A stretch of DNA of 47,467 nucleotides from Lachnospiraceae bacterium (GTDB lineage Bacteria; Bacillota; Clostridia; Lachnospirales; Lachnospiraceae), in the NCBI GenBank assembly GCA_017436865.1, contig JAFSCH010000096.1:1-47467 (forward strand). Reading direction: 5' to 3'. The stretch's first letter is position 1; each line of letters starts with the position of its first letter. The translations under genes were made by a program, and so were the position numbers. Below the pieces are notes generated by a model. It searched no databases. It was not told where the DNA came from and saw nothing but the letters and a program-made list of their open reading frames with translations. Shown piece after piece: positions 26,299 to 34,919 of this stretch.

Positions 26299-27786
26299 AT
26301 GAATAAGAAAAAGAAGCACAATTCAAAACAGGAAAAGAAGGAAGTAATGACACAAAAGAATATGGCAGATGCTGTAGAAGAAATTGTGGAAAATGTGACT
26401 GATACTGTAGAAGAGACTATCGAAAGTACAGTGGACAATGTAATAAAAACAGAAAAACAGGATAATATTTTACAGGCATTTATTAAGAGGGCGAAAAATA
26501 CGTCTAAGGAAAGTTACAAAACGCTGGCGTTAGCTGGACTAAAGGTTGTATTGCCTGCACTTGCACTAATTATTGTAATTGCAACCATTGTTTCTCTTGT
26601 GCAGGTGAAGAATAAGAAACAAGAGGAAGAAGCAGTGGTTATGACAGAGGCATCAACAGAAGGAACTGTTATGATGCAGACACTGGAAATGGATGCTTAC
26701 CCAAATGTAAATGAGAAGATTATTTCTTATTATAATGCATTGGCGTCAGGAGATATGAATGAAGTATCGCTTCACAGAGATAATATTGGTGAAACAGACT
26801 TAATACAGTTAAAGGTAAAAAGTGACTTTGTGGAAGGATATTATAATATTAATTGTTATACTAGAAATAGTATTGAAGAAAATGCATACTTTGTTTATGT
26901 TACTTATGAGACAAAATTCAATGGATATGAAACGATGGTTCCAGGAGTTATGACTCATTATGTTTATCAGACAGAGGATGGTAGCTTAAAGATTGCCGAA
27001 GTATATAAGACAGAAGATGGCGGTCTTGCGGTTGATAAAGAAAATGACGGAAGCATCAATATGGCTTTGATGGAGTCTTCCTGTCAAGATGATGTTGTTG
27101 ATATTTTTAATAAAATAGATGTTGATTACAAGGAAGTTCTAGCGAGCAATGAAGAGTTAACCCAGTTCTTGACAGAGATGTCAGCACAGATTAAGACAAA
27201 GATGGGTGAAGAAATTGCAATGCTTGAAGGTGGCGAGACATTACAGGAGGAGCCAACAGAGGTTGCAACTACTCCGGAAACAGAAGTAGTGGTTAATGAA
27301 CAACTTCAGACGCAGATTGTAGATGAAGAAGTGAAGGCAACTACTACAGTGAATGTAAGATCTTCGGATAGTGAAAATGCAGATAAAGTTGGACGTTTAG
27401 AGTCTGGAAAGATAGTAAAAAGAACAGAGAATAAGATTAATGGCTGGAGTAAGATTATCTTTGAAGATAAGGAAGCGTATGTGAAGAGCGATTATCTAGA
27501 AGTAGTATCATCCACACCGGTAGAGCAGTCAACAGATACAACATCAGAGGATGCAACACAAACAGAGACTTCAGAGATAACAACAACTCCTTCTGAAACG
27601 AAAAAGGAAGGTTCTGTAACAGCAACAACCAATGTTAATGTAAGAAATAAGCCAAGTACATCGGCAGATACTATTGGTAAGGCAAATGGTGGAACTTCTT
27701 ATAAATTGATTGAAGATCAGGGAGAATGGCTTAAGATTGAATACAAAGGACAGACTGGATTTGTTAAAGCGGAGTTTTTTAATTAA
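26299..27786 (+). CDS. Membrane-anchored protein with two SH3 domains
   Basis: The ~495-aa protein has a charged cytoplasmic N-terminus, a single hydrophobic segment (LALAGLKVVLPALALIIVIATIVSLVQV), a central globular region (PNVNEKIISYYNALASGD onward) and two C-terminal SH3b domains (TTTVNVRSSDSE... and TATTNVNVRNKPST...) separated by a Thr/Ser-rich linker. It is therefore probably a type II membrane protein with wall-binding domains outside. The open frame reaches back to 26188 through the tRNA; I place the start at ATG 26299 behind GGGATGGAG. ATG 26347 after GAAGGAAG is another candidate. It may bind peptidoglycan or sense cell-wall state. No enzymatic domain is visible. Confidence 0.78.
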   Translation: MNKKKKHNSKQEKKEVMTQKNMADAVEEIVENVTDTVEETIESTVDNVIKTEKQDNILQAFIKRAKNTSKESYKTLALAGLKVVLPALALIIVIATIVSLVQVKNKKQEEEAVVMTEASTEGTVMMQTLEMDAYPNVNEKIISYYNALASGDMNEVSLHRDNIGETDLIQLKVKSDFVEGYYNINCYTRNSIEENAYFVYVTYETKFNGYETMVPGVMTHYVYQTEDGSLKIAEVYKTEDGGLAVDKENDGSINMALMESSCQDDVVDIFNKIDVDYKEVLASNEELTQFLTEMSAQIKTKMGEEIAMLEGGETLQEEPTEVATTPETEVVVNEQLQTQIVDEEVKATTTVNVRSSDSENADKVGRLESGKIVKRTENKINGWSKIIFEDKEAYVKSDYLEVVSSTPVEQSTDTTSEDATQTETSEITTTPSETKKEGSVTATTNVNVRNKPSTSADTIGKANGGTSYKLIEDQGEWLKIEYKGQTGFVKAEFFN

Positions 27787-27805
27787 TCACATATAAAAGA
27801 ATGGA

Positions 27806-27836
27806 AACCCATGCGACAAGAGTTGCATGGGCTTTT
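27806..27836 (+). terminator. Terminator after the SH3 protein gene
   Basis: AACCCATGC pairs with GCATGGG around GACAAGAGTT, with CTTTT following. The next gene starts 24 nt after it, so that gene needs its own promoter or partial readthrough. Confidence 0.7.
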
Positions 27837-27859
27837 CCAATAGAAAGGGGCATGCAGAT

Positions 27860-29020
27860 ATGCTAAAACAAAAGAGAGTTGCAATTATGGGGGCGGGAAA
27901 TATTGCAGGAGTTATGGCAAAAACCATAAAGAAAATGAAGCATGTAAAATGCTATGCAATTGCGTCAAGAGATTTAGGACGGGCAAAAGAATTCGCCAAG
28001 AAGTATGGAATAAAAAAGGCATATGGTTCATATGAGGAAATGGTACAGGACCCAAAGATAGATTTAGTATATATAGCGACACCACATTCTGAGCATTATC
28101 AAAACATGAAGATGTGCATTGAATATGGAAAACCAGTTTTATGTGAAAAGGCATTTACAGCAAATGCAGAACAGGCAGAAGAAGTATTGCAACTTGCAAA
28201 AGAAAAAGGAGTTTTTGTTGCGGAAGCGATATGGACTAGATATATGCCATTTTTGTCTACAATTCGTGGAATTCTTAGTTCGGGTATTATAGGGGCACCA
28301 TCCATGCTTACATGCAATTTGGGCTATCCGTTGGTACATGTACCACGTATGATGCAGCCGGAGTTAGCTGGAGGTGCATTATTGGATTTGGGTGTGTATA
28401 CACTTAACTTTGCCTCTATGCTATTCGGTACAGATATTACAAGGATGACTTCGGCTTGCACAATGACACCAACAGGAGTGGATGCTTCAAATAGCATTAC
28501 CATTACATATCGTGATGGCCGTATGGCAGTTTTAAACAGTACAATGCTCGGAACTACTGATCGTAGAGGTATCATCTATGGAACAAATGGTTTTATAGAG
28601 ATTGAAAATATTAATAATTTTGAGTCTGTTACGGTATATGATAATAGCCGTAGGGTCGTAAAATCAGTAAAAGCACCAAAGCAAATATCAGGCTATGAGT
28701 ATGAAGTGATTTCTAGCTTAAATGCTATAGAAAGAGGGCAGCTTGAATGCTGGGAAATGCCACATGCAGAAATAATACGAATCATGAAAATGATGGATGA
28801 GTTGCGAAAGGCATGGGGAATTGTATATCCATTTGAAGAAACTGAAAAAGAAAAAGAGATGATGGAGGAGCCGGAAGTTGTAGATGAAGTAGAGGTGATT
28901 CCGGTTAATTTAGAAAATGATCCAATGCCAGAGGTTTATGCCGAGGTTGTAGAAGAAACAACAGCTACATATACACCATTATTTGTTGCAGAAGTGGCAA
29001 AAAGTGACGAACAGGAATAA
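27860..29020 (+). CDS. Gfo/Idh/MocA family oxidoreductase with acidic tail
   Basis: The protein (386 aa from ATG 27860) has the Rossmann nucleotide-binding start VAIMGAGNIAGVMAKTI, the DLVYIATPHSEHYQNM and CEKAFTANAEQAEE (the EKP-like motif with Ala in place of Pro) segments, and a substrate domain containing GGALLDLGVYTLNFA. It oxidises or reduces a sugar-like or similar polyol with NAD(P). The start follows AAAGGGG by 9 nt; an in-frame upstream ATG has no ribosome binding site. The last ~65 residues are a highly acidic Glu/Val-rich extension (EEPEVVDEVEVIPVNLEND...) beyond the normal family end. The substrate is unknown. Confidence 0.83.
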   Translation: MLKQKRVAIMGAGNIAGVMAKTIKKMKHVKCYAIASRDLGRAKEFAKKYGIKKAYGSYEEMVQDPKIDLVYIATPHSEHYQNMKMCIEYGKPVLCEKAFTANAEQAEEVLQLAKEKGVFVAEAIWTRYMPFLSTIRGILSSGIIGAPSMLTCNLGYPLVHVPRMMQPELAGGALLDLGVYTLNFASMLFGTDITRMTSACTMTPTGVDASNSITITYRDGRMAVLNSTMLGTTDRRGIIYGTNGFIEIENINNFESVTVYDNSRRVVKSVKAPKQISGYEYEVISSLNAIERGQLECWEMPHAEIIRIMKMMDELRKAWGIVYPFEETEKEKEMMEEPEVVDEVEVIPVNLENDPMPEVYAEVVEETTATYTPLFVAEVAKSDEQE

Positions 29021-29073
29021 ATAGGATAAAAATGGAGATAATATAGCTATCCGAGACTAATGGAGGTAGCTGT

Positions 29074-29505
29074 ATGAAAAAGGATGATCGAGAGATTCTT
29101 AAAGAGGTACAAAAAAACAGTCAGATGGCTGTAAAAGCGATTGATACTATTACAGAAAAGACCTGTGATGAAATTATGCGTTATGAGCTTGTAAAGGAAA
29201 GGCGAAAGTATACGGATATTTATAACAGAGCAGAGGAACGTTTGCTTCAGAATAAGGCGGAAGAGTATCATGCCAGTGCCATAGAAGATGTGATTCTAAA
29301 AGGTGCAATCAATGTGAATACTGCGTTGAATTGCAGTAGTAGTAAGTTGGCAGAGCTGATGATTCAAGGGAGAAATCGAGGCATAACCAATATGTGGAAA
29401 GCAATGAATCATAATGAATCGGCAACAGAAACATCCTTGGAAATAGCGAAAGAGCTAATAGATTTTGAAGAAAAATGTATAGAGCAGCTAAAACATTATT
29501 TGTAG
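29074..29505 (+). CDS. Hypothetical 143-aa helical protein
   Basis: No named family recognised. The protein is predicted to be all-helical, with charged helices such as REILKEVQKNSQMAVKAIDTITEKTCDEIMRYELVKERRKYTDIYNRAEERL and the later LEIAKELIDFEEKCIEQLKHYL. The pattern is that of a four-helix bundle of ferritin-like size, but no metal-ligand motif is evident. GGAGGT precedes the ATG by 7 nt. It lies between the oxidoreductase and the pseudouridine synthase without terminators, so co-transcription is possible. Confidence 0.6.
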   Translation: MKKDDREILKEVQKNSQMAVKAIDTITEKTCDEIMRYELVKERRKYTDIYNRAEERLLQNKAEEYHASAIEDVILKGAINVNTALNCSSSKLAELMIQGRNRGITNMWKAMNHNESATETSLEIAKELIDFEEKCIEQLKHYL

Positions 29506-29530
29506 CTGTAAAGAAAGGCATGACAGATAC

Positions 29531-30238
29531 ATGATGAGAATCAATAAATATCTGGCAGAATGCGGAGTTTGTTCGCGTAGAGAGGCAGATAAGTATATAG
29601 AACAGGGTAAAGTCAAGGTTAATCAAAAAATAGCTGTTAGTGGCATGCAGGTTAGTGAACAGGATGTTGTAGAAGTATTTGGTAAAGTAATAGAGCCAAA
29701 AAATCGGAAGATTGTATTGGCATACTATAAGCCGATAGGTGTGACTTGTACAGAAAAAGATGCTCATGCAGATAAAACAATTATACAGGCATTGAATTAT
29801 CCTGTTCGCCTGACTTATGCGGGAAGATTAGATAAGGACTCGGAAGGGTTGATTATCATGACAAATGATGGCGATCTGATTCAAAATATGATGAAGGGTG
29901 CCAATGGCCATGAAAAGGAATATATGGTTAAAGTGAATAAAGAGATTACCAAGGAGTTTCTTGAGAAGATGTCACAGGGAGTATATTTGAAAGAGTTGGA
30001 TCAGAAAACGCGTCCATGCAAACTGGAACAAATTGGTAAGTTTACTTTTCGTATCATTCTGACACAGGGATTAAATAGACAAATCCGACGAATGTGTCAG
30101 GAATTTGGGTATAAGGTAACTTCGCTGCGGCGTGACAGAGTTGTGAACGTAGAATTAAAGGGCTTAAGAAGTGGTCAGTTCCGTGAGCTTCAGGGAGAAG
30201 AGCTTGCACAATTATATGAATTGTGTGGAATGAAATAA
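29531..30238 (+). CDS. RsuA/RluF-family pseudouridine synthase
   Basis: The 235-aa protein has an N-terminal S4 RNA-binding domain (MRINKYLAECGVCSRREADKYIEQGKVKVNQ) and a pseudouridine synthase core with the catalytic Asp in AGRLDKDSEGLII (D101), HEKEYMV and LTQGLNRQIRRMC. It isomerises a uridine in rRNA or tRNA; the sequence type resembles RluF/RsuA. Two adjacent ATGs (29531, 29534) begin the frame, and the ribosome binding site is weak (AAAGG, 13 nt away). The sequence is complete. The target position is inference. Confidence 0.87.
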   Translation: MMRINKYLAECGVCSRREADKYIEQGKVKVNQKIAVSGMQVSEQDVVEVFGKVIEPKNRKIVLAYYKPIGVTCTEKDAHADKTIIQALNYPVRLTYAGRLDKDSEGLIIMTNDGDLIQNMMKGANGHEKEYMVKVNKEITKEFLEKMSQGVYLKELDQKTRPCKLEQIGKFTFRIILTQGLNRQIRRMCQEFGYKVTSLRRDRVVNVELKGLRSGQFRELQGEELAQLYELCGMK

Positions 30239-30257
30239 TTAGATAGGAGATGAAAAA

Positions 30258-31115
30258 ATGTTACACGAGATAGTACATGCAGTGGAGCATACTTTTGAGG
30301 AGTGTATTGTTCTAATTCCAATTTTATTTATTACATATGTAATCATGGAGTGGTTAGAGCATAGAGCAAAGGACAAGTCTTTGAATATGATTCGTTTTTC
30401 GGGAAAACTTGGACCTTTAGCTGGTGGTTTGGTAGGGATTATTCCTCAATGTGGATTTTCAGGTGCGGCAGCAAGCTTTTATACAGCCCATAGTATAACA
30501 TTAGGTACTTTGATTGCTGTATTTATGGCAACTTCGGACGAGATGCTTCCAATTCTAATTTCTGCTGCATTGGAACCAGCCATGATTACAAAAATTTTGA
30601 TTGTAAAATGTGCAGCGGGAGTTGTGTGCGGTTATCTAGTGGATATTTTATATAAAAGACGACCAAAGATTGAACCAAATCATATACATGATTTTTGTGA
30701 ACAGGAACATTGTGAATGCGAGAAAGGTATCTTTGGTTCTGCGGTAAAACATACGATTAGTGTTTTTGTACTGATTTTTATTGTGTCTATAGCAGCACAT
30801 ATGTTAGTTCATTTTGCAGAAGCACATAATATTATATTGGCAGATTCGATTTGGAATCATCCAGTTTTTGGACATTTTCTGGCAGGTATTGTTGGTCTGA
30901 TTCCAAACTGTGCAGCATCAGTTCTTCTTACAGAACTTTATGTCACAGGAGTTATTGATATTGGTATTATGATGACCGGATTATTTGTGAATGCCGGAAT
31001 AGGACTTCTTGTTTTGTTTAAGGTAAATCATCACATGAAGGAAAATTTCTCGATTATGGGTATTCTTTACATATTAGGAGTGCTTGCAGGAATAGTAACA
31101 GGATTCATTTTATGA
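30258..31115 (+). CDS. ArsP_2-type membrane transporter (putative metal exporter)
   Basis: The 285-aa protein is a polytopic membrane protein of the putative manganese/heavy-metal exporter family (PF11449-like). It has repeated hydrophobic segments in two halves, each with a Gly-rich Asn/Gln-Cys motif: LVGIIPQCGFSGAAASFYTA and IVGLIPNCAASVLLTELY, an internal-repeat signature of this family. A histidine/cysteine-rich loop (HIHDFCEQEHCECEKG) lies between the halves and could bind metal. It is preceded by AGGAGATG. I see no riboswitch in its 20-nt upstream gap. The transport substrate is inferred from family naming only. Confidence 0.8.
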   Translation: MLHEIVHAVEHTFEECIVLIPILFITYVIMEWLEHRAKDKSLNMIRFSGKLGPLAGGLVGIIPQCGFSGAAASFYTAHSITLGTLIAVFMATSDEMLPILISAALEPAMITKILIVKCAAGVVCGYLVDILYKRRPKIEPNHIHDFCEQEHCECEKGIFGSAVKHTISVFVLIFIVSIAAHMLVHFAEAHNIILADSIWNHPVFGHFLAGIVGLIPNCAASVLLTELYVTGVIDIGIMMTGLFVNAGIGLLVLFKVNHHMKENFSIMGILYILGVLAGIVTGFIL

Positions 31116-31167
31116 GATAGTAAAGTGCTGTAGCGTAGTGTACAATTTTATAGATTGAGGTAGGAAG

Positions 31168-33141
31168 ATGGAGAATAGTAAGGCAATCATCAGAATGAAG
31201 GAACTGGTGGAGACATTAAGAGAAGCGTCAAAGGCTTATTATGCAGAAGATAGAGAAATCATGAGCAATTACGAATATGATAAGCTCTATGATGAGTTGA
31301 TGGCTTTAGAGGCAGAAACGGGAATGGTGCTTGCAGGCAGTCCAACGATTACAGTTGGATACGAAGCGGTGGATGAACTTCCAAAGGAAGCGCATGAAAG
31401 TCCAATGTTATCCCTAGGAAAGACAAAGGATAGAGAAGAACTAAGAGATTGGCTCAAAGATAAGGAAGGACTTCTTAGCTGGAAGTTAGATGGACTGACA
31501 ATCGTGTTGACTTATCAAAATGGAGAGTTGTTAAAAGCTGTAACAAGAGGAAATGGTGAAGTTGGTGAGGTTATTACCAATAATGCAAGAGCGTTTAAAA
31601 ATATACCACTAAGAATTCAATATCAAGGCGAACTCATTCTACGTGGTGAGGCTGTTATAACCTATTCTGATTTTGAAGAAATTAATAGTCAGATTGAAGA
31701 TGTGGATTCAAAGTATAAGAATCCGAGAAATCTGTGCTCCGGTTCTGTGCGTCAATTAAATAATGAGATTACTGCTACACGAAATGTAAGATTTTATGCA
31801 TTTTCATTGGTTAAGGCTGAGGGTGTGGATTTTGAGAATTCTAGAGAAAAGCAGTTTCGGTTTATGAAGCAGCAGGGATTTGACGTGGTAGATTATGCCA
31901 AAGTAGATGCTTCTACGATAATGGAAGCAATTGCAGAGTATGAGAAGCGGATAGAAGATTACAACATTCCTTCGGATGGACTTGTATTAACATATGATGA
32001 TATTGAATATGGACGTTCCTTAGGAAGAACGGCAAAGTTTCCGAGAGATGCGATTGCTTTTAAATGGGCAGATGAGATTCGTGAAACTACATTAAAAGAG
32101 ATAGAATGGAGTCCTAGTAGAACGGGATTGATTAATCCGGTAGCAATCTTTGAACCTGTGGAATTAGAAGGAACAACCGTAAGCAGGGCATCTGTTCATA
32201 ACGTTAGTATATTACGTGCACTAAAGCTTGGAATTGGTGATACCATTACTGTTTATAAGGCAAATATGATTATTCCTCAGATTGCCGAGAATCTTACAGG
32301 AAGTGATACTGTTGAAATTCCTTGTAACTGTCCGGTATGTGGTGGAAATACTCAGATACAGGCAGTGAATGAGGTGCAGTCTCTGTATTGTATGAATCCC
32401 GATTGTGATGCAAAAAAGCTTAAGTCATTTGTTCTGTTCGTTAGCAGAGATGCAATGAATATTGATGGAATGTCAGAGGCAACCTTGGAAAAGTTTTTAG
32501 CAAAGGGCTTTATTCATGAATATCAGGATATGTTCCATTTGGACAGATATTGTGATGAAATTATTCAAATGGAGGGATTTGGAGAGAAGTCTTATCAAAA
32601 GCTGATAACCAGTATTGAACAGGCAAGAAAAGTTACACTTCCTAAGCTGATATTTGGTCTTGGAATTGCGAATATTGGACTTGCGAATGCAAAGGTGATA
32701 TGCCGTTATTTCAAGAATGATATAGAGGCTATGCGACATGCAGATGTAGAGGAACTGAGTCAGATTGATGGAATTGGTGAAGTAATCGCCAAGGCGTTTG
32801 TAGACTATTTTGCAAAGGAAGAAAATAGTGTGCGATTTGAACATCTGCTGACAGAAGTGGAAATCGAACAGGAAGAAATGGATGAAGCCGGCCAGACATT
32901 AGAGGGCAAGGTATTTGTTGTGACAGGAAGCCTGGAACATTTTAGTAGCAGAAATGAATTAAAGGATATCATTGAAAAGAAGGGCGGTAAGGTGACAGGA
33001 AGTGTTACCTCGAAAACAGATTGCCTGATTAATAATGATATTGCATCCAATTCTTCAAAGAATAAAAAAGCAAAAGAACTTCAGATACCAATCGTGACAG
33101 AAGAAGAATTTATGATACAGTATCTTGGAATGGAGATATAG
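31168..33141 (+). CDS. ligA: NAD-dependent DNA ligase LigA
   Basis: The 657-aa protein is a full NAD-dependent DNA ligase. The N-terminal Ia domain has SNYEYDKLYDEL and SPMLSLGKT, the adenylation lysine is K106 in WKLDGLTIV, and the OB fold, Cys4 zinc finger (CNCPVCGG ... LYCMNPDC), HhH repeats (GIGEVIAKAF) and C-terminal BRCT domain (LEGKVFVVTGSL...) follow in order. The enzyme seals nicks with NAD+ during replication and repair. The start has GAGGTAGGAAG upstream. Its sequence is somewhat divergent (WKLDG for the usual xKIDG) but all active-site elements are present. MetA follows 12 nt later. Confidence 0.93.
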   Translation: MENSKAIIRMKELVETLREASKAYYAEDREIMSNYEYDKLYDELMALEAETGMVLAGSPTITVGYEAVDELPKEAHESPMLSLGKTKDREELRDWLKDKEGLLSWKLDGLTIVLTYQNGELLKAVTRGNGEVGEVITNNARAFKNIPLRIQYQGELILRGEAVITYSDFEEINSQIEDVDSKYKNPRNLCSGSVRQLNNEITATRNVRFYAFSLVKAEGVDFENSREKQFRFMKQQGFDVVDYAKVDASTIMEAIAEYEKRIEDYNIPSDGLVLTYDDIEYGRSLGRTAKFPRDAIAFKWADEIRETTLKEIEWSPSRTGLINPVAIFEPVELEGTTVSRASVHNVSILRALKLGIGDTITVYKANMIIPQIAENLTGSDTVEIPCNCPVCGGNTQIQAVNEVQSLYCMNPDCDAKKLKSFVLFVSRDAMNIDGMSEATLEKFLAKGFIHEYQDMFHLDRYCDEIIQMEGFGEKSYQKLITSIEQARKVTLPKLIFGLGIANIGLANAKVICRYFKNDIEAMRHADVEELSQIDGIGEVIAKAFVDYFAKEENSVRFEHLLTEVEIEQEEMDEAGQTLEGKVFVVTGSLEHFSSRNELKDIIEKKGGKVTGSVTSKTDCLINNDIASNSSKNKKAKELQIPIVTEEEFMIQYLGMEI

Positions 33142-33153
33142 GGAGGACTAGAT

Positions 33154-34062
33154 ATGCCAATTAAAATACAAAGTGATTTACCAGCAAAGGAAGTATTGGA
33201 ATTGGAAAATATATTTGTGATGGATGAAAACAGAGCTATGCATCAGGATATTCGTCCTTTGCAGGTGTGCATTCTGAATATTATGCCTATAAAACAGGAT
33301 ACAGAATTACAGCTTTTGAGAGCTTTATCCAACACACCTTTACAGGTAGATGTAACCTTTCTCATGGTAACCAGTCATGTATCCCAGAATACCTCAGCAA
33401 ATCATTTGAATCGTTTCTATACAACTTTTGCAGATATTAAGGATAAACGATTTGATGGTATGATTATTACGGGAGCACCAGTGGAAGATATTACATTTGA
33501 AGAAGTGGATTATTGGGATGAAATCTGCGAGATTATGGATTGGGCTGAGGAACATGTAACCTCGACACTTCATATTTGCTGGGGAGCGCAGGCTGCGTTT
33601 TATCACTATTACGGAATACAGAAACGTCAGCTTCCAGAGAAATTGTTTGGCTTATATTCTCATAAGGTACAAAATAGAAAAGTACCGTTGGTGCGTGGTT
33701 TTGATGACTATTTCCTTGCTCCTCATAGTAGACATACCGAGACACCGGCAGCAGATATTCATAACTGTGAAGCAGTTACTGTTTTGGCAGAGTCTGATGA
33801 AGCAGGTGTATTCTTAGCCTATGCAGAGAATGGTAAAAAGATATTTGTAAATGGACATCCGGAATATGACCGTTTCACTCTTGATAAGGAATATCAGAGA
33901 GATTTGGCAAAGGGATTACCTATACATATTCCAAGAAATTATTACCCTGATGATGATCCTAGTAAGAAACCGACTTTACAGTGGAGATCACATAGTAATA
34001 ATTTATATACGAATTGGTTGAATTATTACGTTTATCAGAACACACCGTATGAGTGGTCGTAA
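33154..34062 (+). CDS. metA: MetA homoserine O-acyltransferase (predicted acetyl-CoA specific)
   Basis: This 302-aa enzyme starts methionine synthesis by acylating homoserine. The catalytic triad is in place: Cys142 in HICWGAQ, His235 and Glu237 in NGHPEYD. Residue 111 is Glu (GAPVED), and structural and mutational work on the family links Glu111 with acetyl-CoA and Gly111 with succinyl-CoA use, so this is probably homoserine O-acetyltransferase. The length is standard. The start has GGGAGGA upstream, 12 nt after ligA. No SAM riboswitch is visible before it, so regulation may come from the ligA-side promoter. The family is certain; acyl donor choice is inference from one residue. Confidence 0.93.
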   Translation: MPIKIQSDLPAKEVLELENIFVMDENRAMHQDIRPLQVCILNIMPIKQDTELQLLRALSNTPLQVDVTFLMVTSHVSQNTSANHLNRFYTTFADIKDKRFDGMIITGAPVEDITFEEVDYWDEICEIMDWAEEHVTSTLHICWGAQAAFYHYYGIQKRQLPEKLFGLYSHKVQNRKVPLVRGFDDYFLAPHSRHTETPAADIHNCEAVTVLAESDEAGVFLAYAENGKKIFVNGHPEYDRFTLDKEYQRDLAKGLPIHIPRNYYPDDDPSKKPTLQWRSHSNNLYTNWLNYYVYQNTPYEWS

Positions 34063-34080
34063 GTCCAGTAAATATCGCAG

Positions 34081-34150
34081 ATTTTACGCGCTAAACCAAA
34101 CTGTTATTTGTGGTTTTTATGGGACACGATGGAATTTATAATTGGAACAT
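34081..34150. repeat. Degenerate ~70-bp repeat, copy 1
   Basis: This copy aligns without gaps to 34490-34559, with 49 of 70 positions identical by my count. The best-kept parts are ATTTTAC at the start, TTATTTGTGGT and GGACAC in the middle and AATTTATAATTGGAA at the end. It runs from the metA 3' flank into the WYL fragment. I do not recognise it. Confidence 0.5.
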
Positions 34151-34455
34151 TTGATTCATTTGATATTGCAGCCTATACAAAGAAAAGCTTTGGTATGTAC
34201 GGGGGAGAAGAGCAGTCTGTTAAGCTGGAATTTGAGAATCGTCTAGTAGGGGTTGTTATTGATAGATTTGGAAAAGATATTATCATCGCACCGGCAGGTG
34301 ACAATCATTTTACAATAAAGGTAGATGTTGCAGTGAGCGATCAGTTCTTAGGCTGGGTGTTTGCATTAGGAGATGGCGCAAAGATGCTTGGACCGGCTAA
34401 TGTCGTGGTGCAGATGAAAGTACTGGCGAAGAAGGCTATAGAGAAGTATCAGTGA
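34129..34455 (+). pseudogene. Truncated WYL-domain regulator (C-terminal fragment)
   Basis: About 109 codons matching the C-terminal (WCX) part of DeoR/YafY-type WYL regulators: FDSFDIAAYTKKSFGMYGGEE, the LVGVVIDRFGKDIIIAP core and VSDQFLGWVFALGDGAKMLGPANVV. The HTH and most of the WYL domain, expected upstream (about 200 residues), are missing. The fragment begins within copy 1 of a ~70-bp repeat and ends just before copy 2, so it is probably a decayed remnant left by a rearrangement. The frame is open from an ATG at 34129 (or 34108), but I see no good ribosome binding site. Confidence 0.7.
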
Positions 34456-34489
34456 ATATAGAGAAATTCCATCTAGCTTTTAAAAATAT

Positions 34490-34559
34490 ATTTTACCCTA
34501 TAAAGGGAACGGTTGTTTGCGGTGATTATTGGACACATAAAAATTTACAATTGGAATCA
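34490..34559. repeat. Degenerate ~70-bp repeat, copy 2
   Basis: Second copy of the element at 34081-34150. Its final AATTGGAA doubles as the left arm of a terminator hairpin (34549-34589) that copy 1 lacks. Confidence 0.5.
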
Positions 34560-34593
34560 GGATAAGGAAAACTTATTTTGGTTCCAATTTTTT
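34549..34593 (+). terminator. Long terminator or attenuator hairpin
   Basis: An 18-bp stem (34549-34566 with 34572-34589, several G-U pairs, loop GAAAA) is followed by TTTT. It lies 29 nt before ATG 34622, so it either ends the WYL/metA side transcript or attenuates the next gene. Confidence 0.7.
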
Positions 34594-34621
34594 GTTTCGT
34601 GAGAAAGGATGGTTGAACATT

Positions 34622-34849
34622 ATGAAGGAAATAGGTACAGTTGGCTATATTGCAAACTCACCGTATACAACAGCGACAGGTACAATGAGTGCAGGACGTA
34701 TATATGAACAGGTAAAGAAGAAATTTATAGTGGAAGTAATGTTTATTACATCATCCAAGGTAATCTGTCGAGTGATAGAAGGATTGAAGACCGGTAAAGA
34801 AGATGAGAAAGAGATAATGAGCCTCGAAGAGGAAGGCGTTGTTGAGTAA
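34622..34849 (+). CDS. Hypothetical 75-aa protein
   Basis: Unrecognised small protein, MKEIGTVGYIANSPYTTATG at its start, then a helix (GRIYEQVKKKFIVEVMFITSSKVICRVIEGL) and an acidic end (KEIMSLEEEGVVE). No signal peptide or membrane helix. AGAAAGGAT lies 11 nt before the ATG; an earlier in-frame TTG overlaps the terminator stem. It starts 29 nt after the hairpin at 34549-34593. Translation looks likely from the ribosome binding site. Confidence 0.5.
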   Translation: MKEIGTVGYIANSPYTTATGTMSAGRIYEQVKKKFIVEVMFITSSKVICRVIEGLKTGKEDEKEIMSLEEEGVVE

Positions 34850-34919
34850 TGCGAACATAGTAGAAGGATAAGAAAAAACGATAAACTATGAAGGAATAAG
34901 AAACTAGAGAAAGTGAGGT

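Noticed and set aside
33154-34062. SAM riboswitch before metA
   Set aside because: Only 12 nt separate ligA and metA, so there is no room for one.
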